Shown here: positions 53,073 through 63,433 of the stretch, in pieces | Layout of the letters: every line of letters starts with the position of its first letter | Numbering within the stretch: position 1 is the first letter of the stretch | Source of the DNA: Bacteroidota bacterium | GTDB taxonomy: Bacteria; Bacteroidota; Bacteroidia; Chitinophagales; LD1 | Direction: 5' to 3' | Assembly (NCBI GenBank): GCA_016722375.1 | Contig: JADKJG010000004.1 | Span: 324,649-388,648, forward strand | Length of the DNA stretch: 64,000 bases | Program-made: the position numbers and the translations under genes | The notes under the pieces: generated by a model | What the model was told of the DNA's origin: nothing | Seen by the model: the letters and a program-made list of their open reading frames with translations, nothing else | Database searches by the model: none

Positions 53073-54329
53073 ATGAAAAAAATCAACCTTTTATTTCTTG
53101 CGATGTGCTTCGCGCTTATCTCTTTTGCACAAACCGTATCTGATTTTGAAAGTCTCACTTTACCTGCCGATTCATTTTGGAATGGGGCAGATTTGACAGG
53201 GGGCTTCAGCGATGGCAATGCTTTCTTTGCGAGCGATTATTCTGTCGCGTTTCAGCTTTGGGGCGGCTTTGGTTATTCCAACAAGAAAGATACCACCACT
53301 TCCGGCTATCAAAATGATTTTAGTGCGATTACCGGTGAAGGATTTTATGGTTCTTCCAACTATGCAGTTGCCAATCTCAGTGGCCAAACAAAAATTCGCC
53401 TTACCGGTATCGGTGCGGGGAAACAGGCCAGCGGTTTCTATGTCACTAATGCAACTTATGCTTATCTCAGTATGAAAGACGGAGATGCTTTCTGTAAAAA
53501 ATTCGGGGGTGTTTCGGGTAATGAAGAAGACTGGTTTAAACTCACGGCCAAAGGTTGGTTGAACGGTGCAGAGAAAAAAAATAGGGTAGATTTTTATCTG
53601 GCCGATTTCCGATCTTCGGATAATAGCGAAGACTATATTCTCAAAACGTGGGAATGGTTAGACCTCATTCCGCTGGGCAATGTGGACAGCATACAGTTTT
53701 TTCTTTCCTCGTCCGACACCGGTCTTTATGGAATGAATACGCCCGCCTATTTTTGTCTGGACAATTTTACAACTGCTGATGTTGCAAACAACGCACCGGT
53801 AGCCATGAACGATGAAGTGATGATTAATTATTTGGAGGATACATTGATTGATGTTCTGTCAAACGATATAGATGTGGATGCCCTTCCGCTCACCGTGCAG
53901 CTAATCAGTAGCCCTATGATTCCCGGTGCTTATGCTGCCGACTCTAACGGTACGCATATTTACTATCAGCCTGCCGTCGGCATTGTAGCGACGGATACGC
54001 TCTATTACAGAGTTTGTGATGCCGCAATGGAATGTGATACCGCGATGCTTGTTGTGCGGGTGAATTCTTTAACCGGTATAGAAGATTTAACTGAAAACGA
54101 TATTCTCTTATCACCCAATCCATTCACCGGTTCATTTGCTATCAATTTCCCCGAAGGCACTGAACGGATAGAACTGTTTGATATAAACGGAAGAATGGTG
54201 AAGAACAAAATTTTGAAGGAATCTATGAAACAAGAGGTAATCCAGACAACAGACCTTTTGTCGGGCTTATATTTTGTGAAAGTGTTTGGTGGTGGTGCTT
54301 CGGTAGTGTTAAAAGCACTAAAGCAATAG
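53073..54329 (+). CDS. DUF4465-type T9SS surface protein of the B12 operon
   Basis: 418 residues: signal peptide (to about FAQ19), a DUF4465-like domain (about 22-235; DFESLTLPADSFWNGADLTG, then GFGYSNKKDTTTSGYQNDF and FYVTNATYAYLSMKDGD), a cadherin/Ig-like linker (VNYLEDTLIDVLSNDIDVDA-like) and a T9SS type A tail (ILLSPNPFTGSFAIN, then DINGRMVK and LLSGLYFVKVFGG). First gene after the riboswitch. DUF4465 proteins recur in B12-uptake loci of Bacteroides by my recollection; a role in capturing corrinoid at the surface is inference. Confidence 0.85.
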   Translation: MKKINLLFLAMCFALISFAQTVSDFESLTLPADSFWNGADLTGGFSDGNAFFASDYSVAFQLWGGFGYSNKKDTTTSGYQNDFSAITGEGFYGSSNYAVANLSGQTKIRLTGIGAGKQASGFYVTNATYAYLSMKDGDAFCKKFGGVSGNEEDWFKLTAKGWLNGAEKKNRVDFYLADFRSSDNSEDYILKTWEWLDLIPLGNVDSIQFFLSSSDTGLYGMNTPAYFCLDNFTTADVANNAPVAMNDEVMINYLEDTLIDVLSNDIDVDALPLTVQLISSPMIPGAYAADSNGTHIYYQPAVGIVATDTLYYRVCDAAMECDTAMLVVRVNSLTGIEDLTENDILLSPNPFTGSFAINFPEGTERIELFDINGRMVKNKILKESMKQEVIQTTDLLSGLYFVKVFGGGASVVLKALKQ

Positions 54330-54350
54330 CCTTTCGCAGGGTTGAATGAA

Positions 54351-55352
54351 ATGAAAACAATCTTACAGATACTGTTCGTTGCAGTGATATTTAGTTCCAA
54401 TCCGTTGCAGGGACAATTTGCTCCTGCGGCGGGTTTTGAAGGAAGTACGGCAATTCATAAAGGCGATGAATCTTTTACTTCCTGGGCTTCTACCTGTTCT
54501 TTGCAATTAGGTTGGCAAAATATTTCGGATACTACCATCGGTCATACGGCTGTCGGTAATGAAATTTCTCCAACCGGCAAACCCGGAGAAAACGGTGTTG
54601 TTAGTCTTGGAGATGGAGGCATAGCTACTCTGACCTTCTCTTCGCCAATCTTCAACGGCCCGGGTTTTGACTTTGCTGTTTTTGAAAATGGATTTTCTGT
54701 GGCTGGCACACCGCTTGCTTTTCTCGAATTTGCTTTTGTGGAGGTGAGTTCAGATGGGAATCGGTTCGTTCGCTTTCCAACTATTTCAAATATCCAAGAC
54801 ACCATCCAATTGGCTATGGAGGGAATGGATGCTTCTTTAGTAAATAACTTAGCAGGCAAGTATGTTGCCGGTTATGGAACTCCCTTTGATTTGGAGGAGT
54901 TGAAAGATTCTGCTGGGTTGGATGTGCTTCATATTACACACGTTCGGGTGGTGGATGTGGTCGGGTCTATAGATTCGCAGTTTGCTACTTATGATTCGCA
55001 GGGAAAGAAAATAAATGATTCTTGGCCTACACCTTTTCCTTCCGGTGGATTTGATTTAGATGCCGTAGGGGTCATTCATTCGCTAAACGAAACCAGTATA
55101 AATGATTCATGGGCTATACCGGTAACATTGTTTCCTAATCCCAATAGAACAGAGACCGTTCATTTAATTGCTGATGCTCATTGGGTCGGTGCTGCTTTAG
55201 TGCTCACGAACACTACCGGTTCGGTTTTGTATTCCGGCAGATTGGATAAAACAAATAAGGTTATTGAGACGGCTGCGTATCCAAAGGGGATATATTTTTT
55301 GACACTCCAATCTTCTTCGGAAACACAGACCATAAAGGTTATAGTTGAATGA
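54351..55352 (+). CDS. T9SS surface protein of the B12 operon
   Basis: 333 residues from ATG 54351 with a signal peptide. The domain resembles the cell-surface family with GPGFDFAVFENGFSVAGTPL, FAFVEVSSDGNRFVRFP and FPSGGFDLDAVGVIH motifs, then a T9SS tail (VTLFPNPNRTETVHL, then YPKGIYFLTL). It follows the DUF4465 gene by 21 bases and overlaps btuB by 4 (ATGA). A role as corrinoid-binding or scavenging accessory is suggested only by position. Confidence 0.83.
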   Translation: MKTILQILFVAVIFSSNPLQGQFAPAAGFEGSTAIHKGDESFTSWASTCSLQLGWQNISDTTIGHTAVGNEISPTGKPGENGVVSLGDGGIATLTFSSPIFNGPGFDFAVFENGFSVAGTPLAFLEFAFVEVSSDGNRFVRFPTISNIQDTIQLAMEGMDASLVNNLAGKYVAGYGTPFDLEELKDSAGLDVLHITHVRVVDVVGSIDSQFATYDSQGKKINDSWPTPFPSGGFDLDAVGVIHSLNETSINDSWAIPVTLFPNPNRTETVHLIADAHWVGAALVLTNTTGSVLYSGRLDKTNKVIETAAYPKGIYFLTLQSSSETQTIKVIVE

Positions 55353-57226
55353 AATTTATCTGGACATATCTGTTGCTCAATGTAGTCCAGCTATTGTATG
55401 CCACCGGTGTAAAAGATACGGTGACACTTCAAGATGTTATGAAGATAGAAAAGGTAAGTGCTCACCCCGAAGCGATCGAATCTCCTTTCACCGATATCCG
55501 GTATATCAAAGGCAAACGAATAGCCGATGCACTGAATGAATATTCGTCGGTTTATGTAAAAAAATATGGTGCTGGCCAATTAGCTTCACTATCCGTTCGA
55601 GGAACATCTGCTACACAAACAGAGATTTTATGGAATGGAGTAAAACTCAACTCCCCTGCTTTGGGTCAGGTGGATTTATCACTATTTCAAATAGGAATGC
55701 AAGATGATTTGCAGTTGATACGCACCGGTTATCACGGTACGATTGGAGGTACATTATTAATGGATAATCAACTGAAAATGGATTCGGGATTTTCGATTTC
55801 CGGTAATTTTCGTGTTGCCAGTTTCAGCACTTTTGAGGTGATGGCGGATGCGCAGTATGCCAAAGGGATAGTTTCGGGTAGCACCCGTTTTAATTTTGTG
55901 AATGCGACTAATAATTTTTCTTACCGAAATATCTTTGAAGAAAATCATCCTCGTACAAAACAAACCAATGCCTCTGTATCTCAATTGTCATTTCTACAAC
56001 AGTTTGGTTTTCGGTTGAATGAAAACAATTCTTTGAATCTATATTGTTGGCTAACAGATGCTTTCCGGGAAATTTCACCAATTATGAGTAAACCCTTGAG
56101 CAATGAAAGTCAAAAAGATGGCTCCCTGCGTTTAATGGCAGATTGGAAAGGACGGTATAAAAATCTGAATCTGAAACTTTCATCTGCCTTACTGAAAGAC
56201 GATATGGAATACATCAGTCCAAATGCCTTTTTGGACGAGACCTCACACATGACTGCCATTAGAAGCAATTTTTCTGCTCGTTATATTTTTCCATTTCAGT
56301 TGATTCTTAATTCAGAGCTAAACTATGATTATGAAGCGGCTAATGTTCTGGCATACAGAGGCAAGAAAGACAGAAGTATTGTTGGACTAAAAGTCTATGC
56401 TGACTATTATTTTCTAAAACAATTTAGAATACATGGAGGATTTCGTGAAGATTTTGTTGGTCAACGGTTCTCTACTTTTGCACCAGAATTAGCTTTCAGC
56501 TATTCAAAGGATTTCAAACAAAAACATGGAATCACCGCCGGGCTGATTGCATCGCGCAACTTTCGTTTTCCTACACTCAACGACCTGTATTGGATACCAG
56601 GTGGAAATCCTGAATTGAAACAAGAGAAATCATGGAATGGTGAAATACAACTGAAATACCGATATGGAAAAGTGGCAGACGTTGCTGTATCTAACTTCTA
56701 TATTTATGTAAATGATTGGATTCAATGGACTCCCAATGGAAGTTTTTGGTCTCCAGAAAATTTGAAACGGGTCTTTTCTAGAGGGATAGAGACTAACTTT
56801 CATTTTACCAATGCAATGGAGCATCTTCCAAACCAATTTGTTTTTCACCTCAACACATCATACTCCTATACGCGCACTACTAATCTGGATGCCACCTCAG
56901 AGTTTGATAATTCCAAAGGAAAGCAATTGATATACGTCCCTGTTCATCAAGTTGTGGTCGGCTTGCAATTACAGTACCGCAAGTTTTATCTGCGCGCAGT
57001 GAATCGTTTTACGGATAAAGTTTACACTACTACAGATAATTCACAGTCTCTAAAAGGATATTTTATTTCAGATCTGGAGTTAGGAAAGGAGCTGAACTTC
57101 GCTCATTTAGAATTGGGCATCTCATTCCGTGTAAATAACATGGCTAATTCTTCGTACCAAGTGATTGCGCAGAGACCAATGCCCGGAAGGAACTTTGAAG
57201 GAACATTTAGGTTTAAATTTTTGTAG
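55349..57226 (+). CDS. btuB: TonB-dependent vitamin B12 receptor, BtuB type
   Basis: Outer-membrane receptor, 625 residues. Signal peptide, plug domain (about 55-150; GKRIADALNEYSSVYVKKYG, LASLSVRGTSATQTEILWNG), then a 22-strand barrel ending in aromatic RFKFL. No N-terminal carboxypeptidase-like extension. Position after a cobalamin riboswitch and before BtuF/C/D identifies corrinoid as substrate. Needs TonB-ExbBD, present at 18.2-21.1 kb. Confidence 0.92.
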   Translation: MKFIWTYLLLNVVQLLYATGVKDTVTLQDVMKIEKVSAHPEAIESPFTDIRYIKGKRIADALNEYSSVYVKKYGAGQLASLSVRGTSATQTEILWNGVKLNSPALGQVDLSLFQIGMQDDLQLIRTGYHGTIGGTLLMDNQLKMDSGFSISGNFRVASFSTFEVMADAQYAKGIVSGSTRFNFVNATNNFSYRNIFEENHPRTKQTNASVSQLSFLQQFGFRLNENNSLNLYCWLTDAFREISPIMSKPLSNESQKDGSLRLMADWKGRYKNLNLKLSSALLKDDMEYISPNAFLDETSHMTAIRSNFSARYIFPFQLILNSELNYDYEAANVLAYRGKKDRSIVGLKVYADYYFLKQFRIHGGFREDFVGQRFSTFAPELAFSYSKDFKQKHGITAGLIASRNFRFPTLNDLYWIPGGNPELKQEKSWNGEIQLKYRYGKVADVAVSNFYIYVNDWIQWTPNGSFWSPENLKRVFSRGIETNFHFTNAMEHLPNQFVFHLNTSYSYTRTTNLDATSEFDNSKGKQLIYVPVHQVVVGLQLQYRKFYLRAVNRFTDKVYTTTDNSQSLKGYFISDLELGKELNFAHLELGISFRVNNMANSSYQVIAQRPMPGRNFEGTFRFKFL

Positions 57227-57229
57227 CTC

Positions 57230-58282
57230 ATGGGAAGACCATTCGTTGTTTTTTGTTTAGCGATATTGTTTGTCTGCTCTTCCTGTAAAAAGGATACGAC
57301 AACTCTTAATTTGCCTTCCACTGCCGGAGTATTTATCTGCAATGAAGGCCCCTTCAATTTCGGGAGTGGTGAAATTTCTTTTTATAACCCAATGAATCAG
57401 GAGATTAGTAATAATCTTTTTCAGGCAGCTAATCAGTATGCGTTAGGTGATGTGGCGCAATCCCTTTTCATTCGAGATTCTTTAGGATTTATTGTAGTCA
57501 ATAACTCACAGAAGATTGAAGTTGTAAACATTGCTTCAATGAAAAAGATAAGGACTATTCTAATCCCAGGCTCTTCACCGCGTTACTTCTATGCTTTGAA
57601 TGACAGCATTGCTTATGTTTCAGAACTTTACAAATCAAAAATCTATGTCCTCAACTATCAGTCAGGTGTGGTAATAAAGGAAATAGACCAGGTTTCTCGT
57701 TGGACCGAACACCTGATGAAGTACGGAAATGACATTTTGGTAGAAGAACGTAATCTAGATGCTTTTCCTTCTTCTCAAGCTGGTTTTGTAAGAATCAATT
57801 CGAATAGTCATGCTGTTGTTCAACACTATTCATTTGATGGAAGTAATATTCAGGGGATGGCAAAGGATAAGGACAATCGCCTTTGGTTGTTGATGGACGG
57901 AGATACAGCTCATTCCATTAATTCCTCCTTAGTTTGCCTCAATGAAGATTTCTCCGTTCACCGGATGATTTCATTTCCTCTGAATCATCATCCGGCATTA
58001 CTTCGCATCAACGCAACCGGCGACACCCTTCTGTATCTCGACTCAGATATTTATCGTTTTTCAATTTCTGATAACCAACTGTCCGCTACTCCGTTCATTT
58101 CTCGGAATGGGCACAACATCTATGCTTTAGATATTGACTCTAAATCAGGCGACATCTATTTTTCTGACGCATTGGATTTTGTTCAGGCTTCTCGTGTTTA
58201 TCGTTATGATAAATCCGGACAACTAATACATTCCTTCACGGCGGGAATCATTGCCGGGAACTTTACGTTTAAAAATGAATAG
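57230..58282 (+). CDS. BtuG-like surface lipoprotein (beta-propeller, DUF5074 type)
   Basis: 350 residues; lipobox LFVCSSC. The mature protein repeats propeller blades (AGVFICNEGPFNFGSGEISF, SLFIRDSLGFIVVNNSQKIE, then YFYALNDSIAYVSELYKSKI), as in BtuG, the extracellular cobalamin-binding lipoprotein that caps BtuB in Bacteroides. It starts 4 bases after btuB. B12 binding by this protein is inferred from family and context. Confidence 0.85.
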   Translation: MGRPFVVFCLAILFVCSSCKKDTTTLNLPSTAGVFICNEGPFNFGSGEISFYNPMNQEISNNLFQAANQYALGDVAQSLFIRDSLGFIVVNNSQKIEVVNIASMKKIRTILIPGSSPRYFYALNDSIAYVSELYKSKIYVLNYQSGVVIKEIDQVSRWTEHLMKYGNDILVEERNLDAFPSSQAGFVRINSNSHAVVQHYSFDGSNIQGMAKDKDNRLWLLMDGDTAHSINSSLVCLNEDFSVHRMISFPLNHHPALLRINATGDTLLYLDSDIYRFSISDNQLSATPFISRNGHNIYALDIDSKSGDIYFSDALDFVQASRVYRYDKSGQLIHSFTAGIIAGNFTFKNE

Positions 58283-58289
58283 GGGGCGA

Positions 58290-59445
58290 ATGAAATATTC
58301 ACTATTGCTCAGTGCCATTTTCATTCTTCTCGTTGCATCATCTTGCCATCAGGGAAAGGATAAAGGTGTATTGCTGAAAAAATCAGAAGAACCCATATCG
58401 GTTCTTTCTCTAAAATATGCTCGAGGCTTTTCGATTCATTATTTCGATGGGTTCAAAATCATTTCGGTTCGCGATGGAAAGGATACTACCAAACTATTGG
58501 CAGAGTATATTCTTTATCCAAAATCATCTTCGGCACCTCTTGGATATGACAAAGCTGTCAAGATTGGAACACCCGTAGATAAAGTAGTTTGTATTTCCAC
58601 GACGCATATCGCTGAATTGGTGAAGCTAAATCTTGTTGACCGGATTGCAGGCATCACCGGAGCATCATTGATTTATAATCAGGAGGTTCATCAAAGAATT
58701 GAACAAGGAGCGATTGCCAATTTGGGAAACGACGAAATGGATTTTGAACGATTGGTGGAAATTGCTCCTTCCTTTGTGCTTTCATCCGGTAGCTATGATG
58801 GTGGAGATAAGTTGAACATTAAACTCCGTTCATTAAATATTCCCTCAGTGCTTAATCTCGACTATATGGAGCAAGATCCTTTGGCTCGTGCTGAGTGGTT
58901 GAAGTTTATGGCTGCTTTCTTCGATCGGGAAAAGGAGGCGGATAGTTTGTTTTCTATAACGGAGGAGAAATATCTTTCTCTAAAGAACCAAATGAAGCAG
59001 GTGGTGCAGCGACCTACTGTCTTTTGCAATATCCCTTTCAAGGAAATATGGTATATGCCTTGTGGCGAAAACTATATGGCGTTTGATTGAAGATGCGGGT
59101 GGAGATTTTTTATGGAAAAATACAAACGCAAATAATGGTTTGAACTTGAACCTGGATTACGAAGCAGTCTATAACAAAGCGGCGGAAGCAGACTTTTGGA
59201 TAAACAGTGGTTTTGCTAAGTCATTAGCTGATATTAAAGCCGCTGATAGCAAGAACACATTTTTCAAGGCTTGGAAGACCAATAAGGTATTCAACAACAA
59301 TCTTCGCAATACTCCTGCCGGAGGTTTTGATTTCTGGGAATCGGGCACGGTGAACCCTGACCTGATATTGTCTGACCTCATTACTATTTTCCATCCTGAT
59401 TTCATTCCGGCTCATCAGCTATATTACTACCAACAATTGAAATAG
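58290..59445 (+). CDS. btuF: B12-binding lipoprotein BtuF, frameshifted
   Basis: Periplasmic ABC solute-binding protein delivering corrinoid to BtuCD; about 384 residues if one T is removed. Lipobox LVASSC. Helical-backbone SBP signature: KVVCISTTHIAELVKLNLVD, then GITGASLIYN and LVEIAPSFVLSS. The frame breaks in TTT at 59082-59084; removing one T joins ENYMA to LIEDAGGDFLWKNT. The rest, to HQLYYYQQLK, is intact. ATG 58275 is an alternative start overlapping the previous stop. Confidence 0.85.
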
Positions 59446-59448
59446 ATT

Positions 59449-60474
59449 TTGGAAAACAAAAGCAGACACCTCTTCCTTTTTGCAGTTTTAACCAGCTTGC
59501 TGTTCATAGTTCTGCTCTTGCAATTATTTATCGGCTCGGTAAGAATTCCAATCAGTAGTGTTCTTACTATTCTAACCGGAGGAACGGTTGACAATGAAGC
59601 ATGGAGTAATATTGTCATCGAGTCGAGGCTTCCCGGGGCGCTGGCTGCCATGTTGGCTGGTGCCGGATTGTCTGTCAGCGGTTTGCAAATGCAAACTTTA
59701 TTTCGCAATCCTGTCGCGGGTCCTTATGTGTTGGGAATCAGTGCCGGAGCCAGTTTGGGTGTTGCTTTATATTTAATGGGGGCCGCTGCTCTTAGTTCCT
59801 ATTCTTTGTTTCATCTATTGAGCGGATGGGGAATTATCATTTCGGCTTCCTTGGGTGCTTTTGTCATATTTGTTGTGAGCTCAGTACTGACTTTTCGGAT
59901 TCGCGATGTGGTGGCTGTGCTGATTATTGGTTTAATGTTGGGCGGAGGAATCAGTGCCTTTATTGAAATTCTTCAATCCTTTTCGGGCAATGAAGCACTG
60001 AAACATTATGTGCTCTGGACCTTTGGTAGCTTTCGTTATGTAGATATCACCCAGGTAGCCTATTTGGCTGGTGCAGTGATGATAGGTATATTTTTATCCT
60101 TGGCTGTTTCCAAACAACTTAATCTGTTGCTGCTCGGCGAGATTTATGCTGCCGGCTTGGGAGTGCCAATAAACCTGATAAAGTATCTAGTTGTATTTTG
60201 CACCAGCCTCTTGGCCGGTTGTGTCACGGCCTTCTGTGGACCTATCGGCTTTGTAGGGCTTGCGGTACCTCACATAGTGCGCCGGCTTTTTAATACATAC
60301 AACCACAATATCCTTACGCCCGCCTGTGCTCTGATGGGTGCTGTGATCTGCTGTCTTTGCAATATCCTTGCTTCGGTTCCGGGTACAGAAATTGCTCTTC
60401 CTATTAATGCGGTTACCTCCCTTTTTGGTGCACCGGTTGTTATTTGGATTATCATGAAATATAAAAAGGGCTAA
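59449..60474 (+). CDS. btuC: B12 ABC transporter permease
   Basis: 341 residues, about 10 membrane helices, FecCD/BtuC family. Signature segments: SRLPGALAAMLAGAGLSVSG, QTLFRNPVAGPYVLGISAGA, CGPIGFVGLAVPHIVRRLF. TTG start 4 bases after btuF. It pairs with BtuD downstream. Confidence 0.93.
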   Translation: MENKSRHLFLFAVLTSLLFIVLLLQLFIGSVRIPISSVLTILTGGTVDNEAWSNIVIESRLPGALAAMLAGAGLSVSGLQMQTLFRNPVAGPYVLGISAGASLGVALYLMGAAALSSYSLFHLLSGWGIIISASLGAFVIFVVSSVLTFRIRDVVAVLIIGLMLGGGISAFIEILQSFSGNEALKHYVLWTFGSFRYVDITQVAYLAGAVMIGIFLSLAVSKQLNLLLLGEIYAAGLGVPINLIKYLVVFCTSLLAGCVTAFCGPIGFVGLAVPHIVRRLFNTYNHNILTPACALMGAVICCLCNILASVPGTEIALPINAVTSLFGAPVVIWIIMKYKKG

Positions 60475-60477
60475 GCC

Positions 60478-61209
60478 ATGATAGTAATTAATGACTTGGA
60501 CATAGGATTTAAAGAAAAGGCTCCCATCTTTTCAAAGATATCTGTGAAAGCTGACCCCGGTGATATCATAGCTCTTTTAGGTGTGAATGGAGTAGGCAAG
60601 TCCACCTTCCTGCGTACACTCTGTGGTGTTCAAGAACACTTACATGGGGAAATATTTATCGCGGGTGAATCAACTGAAAACTATAGTGCACCGGAACTGG
60701 CAACAATGATAAGTGCCGTCTGGACCGAGAAGATTTATATAGAGAATATCACGGTAAGAGAATTTATAGCGATGGGGCGTACTCCTTATACCGGTTGGTT
60801 TGGTAATTTGTCTGAGGAAGATTATGTTGTTATTGACATGGCTATCACAACGGCAAAACTAGAGGATATGGAATATCGTTTGTTTAATCATTTGAGCGAT
60901 GGGGAAAAGCAACGAGTATTGATAGCTCGCGCTATTTGTCAAGACACCCCGATACTCATACTCGACGAACCCACTGCCTATCTTGACTTTAGACATAAAA
61001 AATCTATTTACGAATTATTGACAGATAGGTCGGCGTTAGAGGGTGAAGGAGTTACTATTTTTTCGACCCACGACATTCAAGCGGCCATGCAATATGCCAA
61101 CACCTTTTGGTTGATGACTGAGGAAAAGGAATTTGTAGTAGTCAAGAACACCGAGCCTGAGTTCCGACAGATAATTATGGACAAATTGAAGATTCAGGAA
61201 TTGGTCTGA
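60478..61209 (+). CDS. btuD: B12 ABC transporter ATP-binding protein
   Basis: 243 residues. Walker A GVNGVGKST (about 35-43), signature LSDGEKQRVLIARA, Walker B LILDEPTAYLDF, switch histidine in FSTHDIQAAMQ. Starts 4 bases after btuC. Ends the B12 operon; a MerR gene follows 60 bases later. Confidence 0.93.
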   Translation: MIVINDLDIGFKEKAPIFSKISVKADPGDIIALLGVNGVGKSTFLRTLCGVQEHLHGEIFIAGESTENYSAPELATMISAVWTEKIYIENITVREFIAMGRTPYTGWFGNLSEEDYVVIDMAITTAKLEDMEYRLFNHLSDGEKQRVLIARAICQDTPILILDEPTAYLDFRHKKSIYELLTDRSALEGEGVTIFSTHDIQAAMQYANTFWLMTEEKEFVVVKNTEPEFRQIIMDKLKIQELV

Positions 61210-61269
61210 AATGTGGAAATGAAGAGGCTCTTTTGTATCTATCCTAAATCTAAATTCTAACTTCGCCAC

Positions 61270-61608
61270 ATGGCTTGGAAAGAGAAAACCATAGAAAAAC
61301 TATATTACTCCATAGGTGAGGTGGCGACCATGTTAGAAATCAATGCCTCGATGTTGCGCTATTGGGAAAGGGAGTTTAGCATATTGAAACCCAAAAAGAA
61401 TGGCAAAGGCGATCGCTTCTACACAAAAGAGGACATTGAAAAGGTTAAGCTCATCTATCATCTGGTAAAAGAAAAAGGATACACCCTGGACGGCGCAAGG
61501 GCTCGGCTAAAAGCGGATCCGAAAGATGTAGAAAAGAAAATGCAGTTAACTGACAAACTCAAAAAGGTAAGAGACTTCCTCGAACAACTGAAAGAGGAAC
61601 TGGGTTAA
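61270..61608 (+). CDS. MerR-family transcription regulator
   Basis: 112 residues: N-terminal winged-helix MerR DNA-binding domain (YYSIGEVATMLEINASMLRY, WEREFSILKPKKNGKGDRFY) and a C-terminal coiled dimerisation helix (LTDKLKKVRDFLEQLKEEL). No effector-binding domain or cysteine sensor. It could read through from the btu operon, but the target is unknown; DUF-like short MerR proteins of this form are common in Bacteroidota. Confidence 0.9.
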   Translation: MAWKEKTIEKLYYSIGEVATMLEINASMLRYWEREFSILKPKKNGKGDRFYTKEDIEKVKLIYHLVKEKGYTLDGARARLKADPKDVEKKMQLTDKLKKVRDFLEQLKEELG

Positions 61609-61617
61609 GCATTCGGA

Positions 61618-63374
61618 CTAAAATTCGTGACTCTTATAAGCAAAATTGAGTCGCGCTCCAATAGAATAGATAAAAGAGGAAAGAGCCGGATTTCGGTTGT
61701 TAATTGATTTATCGCCTGCCGTATTAGAACGATAGAGCAATTCGAAATCTACATAGAAATTATGCCAAGGCATATAAGAAGTAAGCAGTTGAATATAAGC
61801 AATGGAACCACCCGCCCCCTGACCTATACGGTTGCCGAACTCTTTAGTAACGGTTAATGGCGCTGCACTTCTAAAAATATCTCCTCCGAAATTCGTCATT
61901 TCCCATTTATTGTTCTGTGGATTCACCCATAAAGTATCACCGGTTGTTTTGGCGTACATCATTCTCAAATTAAAGGAAAGGCGCATCACAGGTTGATACC
62001 GCACATTCAGCAGAAACTCATAGAACCCTGCGCCAAGCGGATGAGCCAACGGCTGATTATAATGGGTGTAGTTAGTTTTTGGATCTCCCGAAGTATAGGT
62101 GAATGGCCGCACCAGATTAAACTCTGCCTGCGCATCTAGATTGGGAACAATATCTATATATTTCATCCCCACCTGCATCGCATATTTATTCGCCCACCAG
62201 CGGGTTCGCTTGGCTACATTCTTGAAGCTGAACTCGTCCAGCACAAACTGCCCGTATATCTGTACGTGGTTCAGGAAGTTGACTTTATAATCTCCTCCCA
62301 GCAAAACATTATCGGGGCTGCCAAGCGCATGTTCCACCCCTCGGTAAAAAATAATTGGATTGAGATATTGCAATTCAAAATGATTGCTACGACTCATAAT
62401 CACCGATTCGAAAACGCTGATGTTGAGCCAGTGAGTAGCCTGAATGCTCGCGTGGTGCAGCGCCATATATTTTTTAGGAAGCAATTGGTCTCCGCCGCGC
62501 TGATACTGTGAAGTCAGTTCGGCAAATATGCTCTGATAGCTGATGCGCCAAAAATTTACATTAAACTTCAAGAACAAATAGGCCGGGCATTATCAGAAAG
62601 AATGTGTGATCTGATTCCATTGCCTATAAAATGATTATCGCGCCCAAAGGTGAGGTTGATGTGTTTCAGAATGTGTGCAGTGATATATCCCCGTACATCA
62701 AAATAATCTACCCCATCTTCAAACTTAAAAATCTTTGAAGAATAATCTTTCCAGTATGACTCATTCGGAACGTAGGTATAATCTGTCAAGCCTACAGTGT
62801 CTTTGATTCGCTCATACTTCACCTTGTTTGAAGCATATTGCGGTATGCGCGCGGCAGTCTGCGTCAGGTTGAAGTAATAACTGAACACCTGCTTGATATT
62901 TCCTCTGAATTCCATACCCGCAGTTCGGGTAAAGAGAAAGCGCTTGTTGTATGTTTCTCCTCCCAACCTCAATTCGCCGATGGCGTTGGCGCGAAGATCA
63001 TACTGACCTTTTTTCTTGGAAGAAACATGAAGAAAAGTAGCCGGTTCACGATACATCTTCCACCAAGGCTTTTTCGATACACTGGTTAAAGTGTCCAGCC
63101 AATCTGCATTGTCATCAATCAAATATTGAATCCTGCCGCGATCTACTTTGTTAAAGTGGATATTAGACAACAAAAGTGTTTCTGCCAACTTAGCGGCCGT
63201 ACTGCGCTGAATGGTTTTCTGGCCGGTATGGGAAATCGGAACAATCTTGCTATACTTAATGTCGAACCGGTCTATATAATTATAAGCATCCGAGCCTAAG
63301 GGGATGAAGGTGCCTTGTGCGTTTGATGAATGAATGAAGGACAGAAAGAAAAGCGCCAGCAAACTATTTTTCAC
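61618..63374 (-). CDS. Wzi/RemB-like outer-membrane protein, frameshifted
   Basis: About 585 residues if one base is restored near 62580. GTG 63374 gives a signal peptide (MKNSLLALFFLSFIHSSNA). N-terminal part: FDIKYSKIVPISHTGQKTIQ and the first strands. The frame breaks after NGIRSHILSDNARP; with one base added it continues YLFLKFNVNFWRISYQSIF, and HFELQYLNPIIFYRGVEHAL through WWANKYAMQVGMKYIDI. This is the capsule-assembly Wzi fold; the gliding-motility protein RemB is related. Convergent with merR. Confidence 0.8.
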
Positions 63375-63433
63375 TAAGGCCTTTCTGCTTTTAATTCTCA
63401 GCCTACTCGATTAGCTGTCCCACTGCTTTCCAG

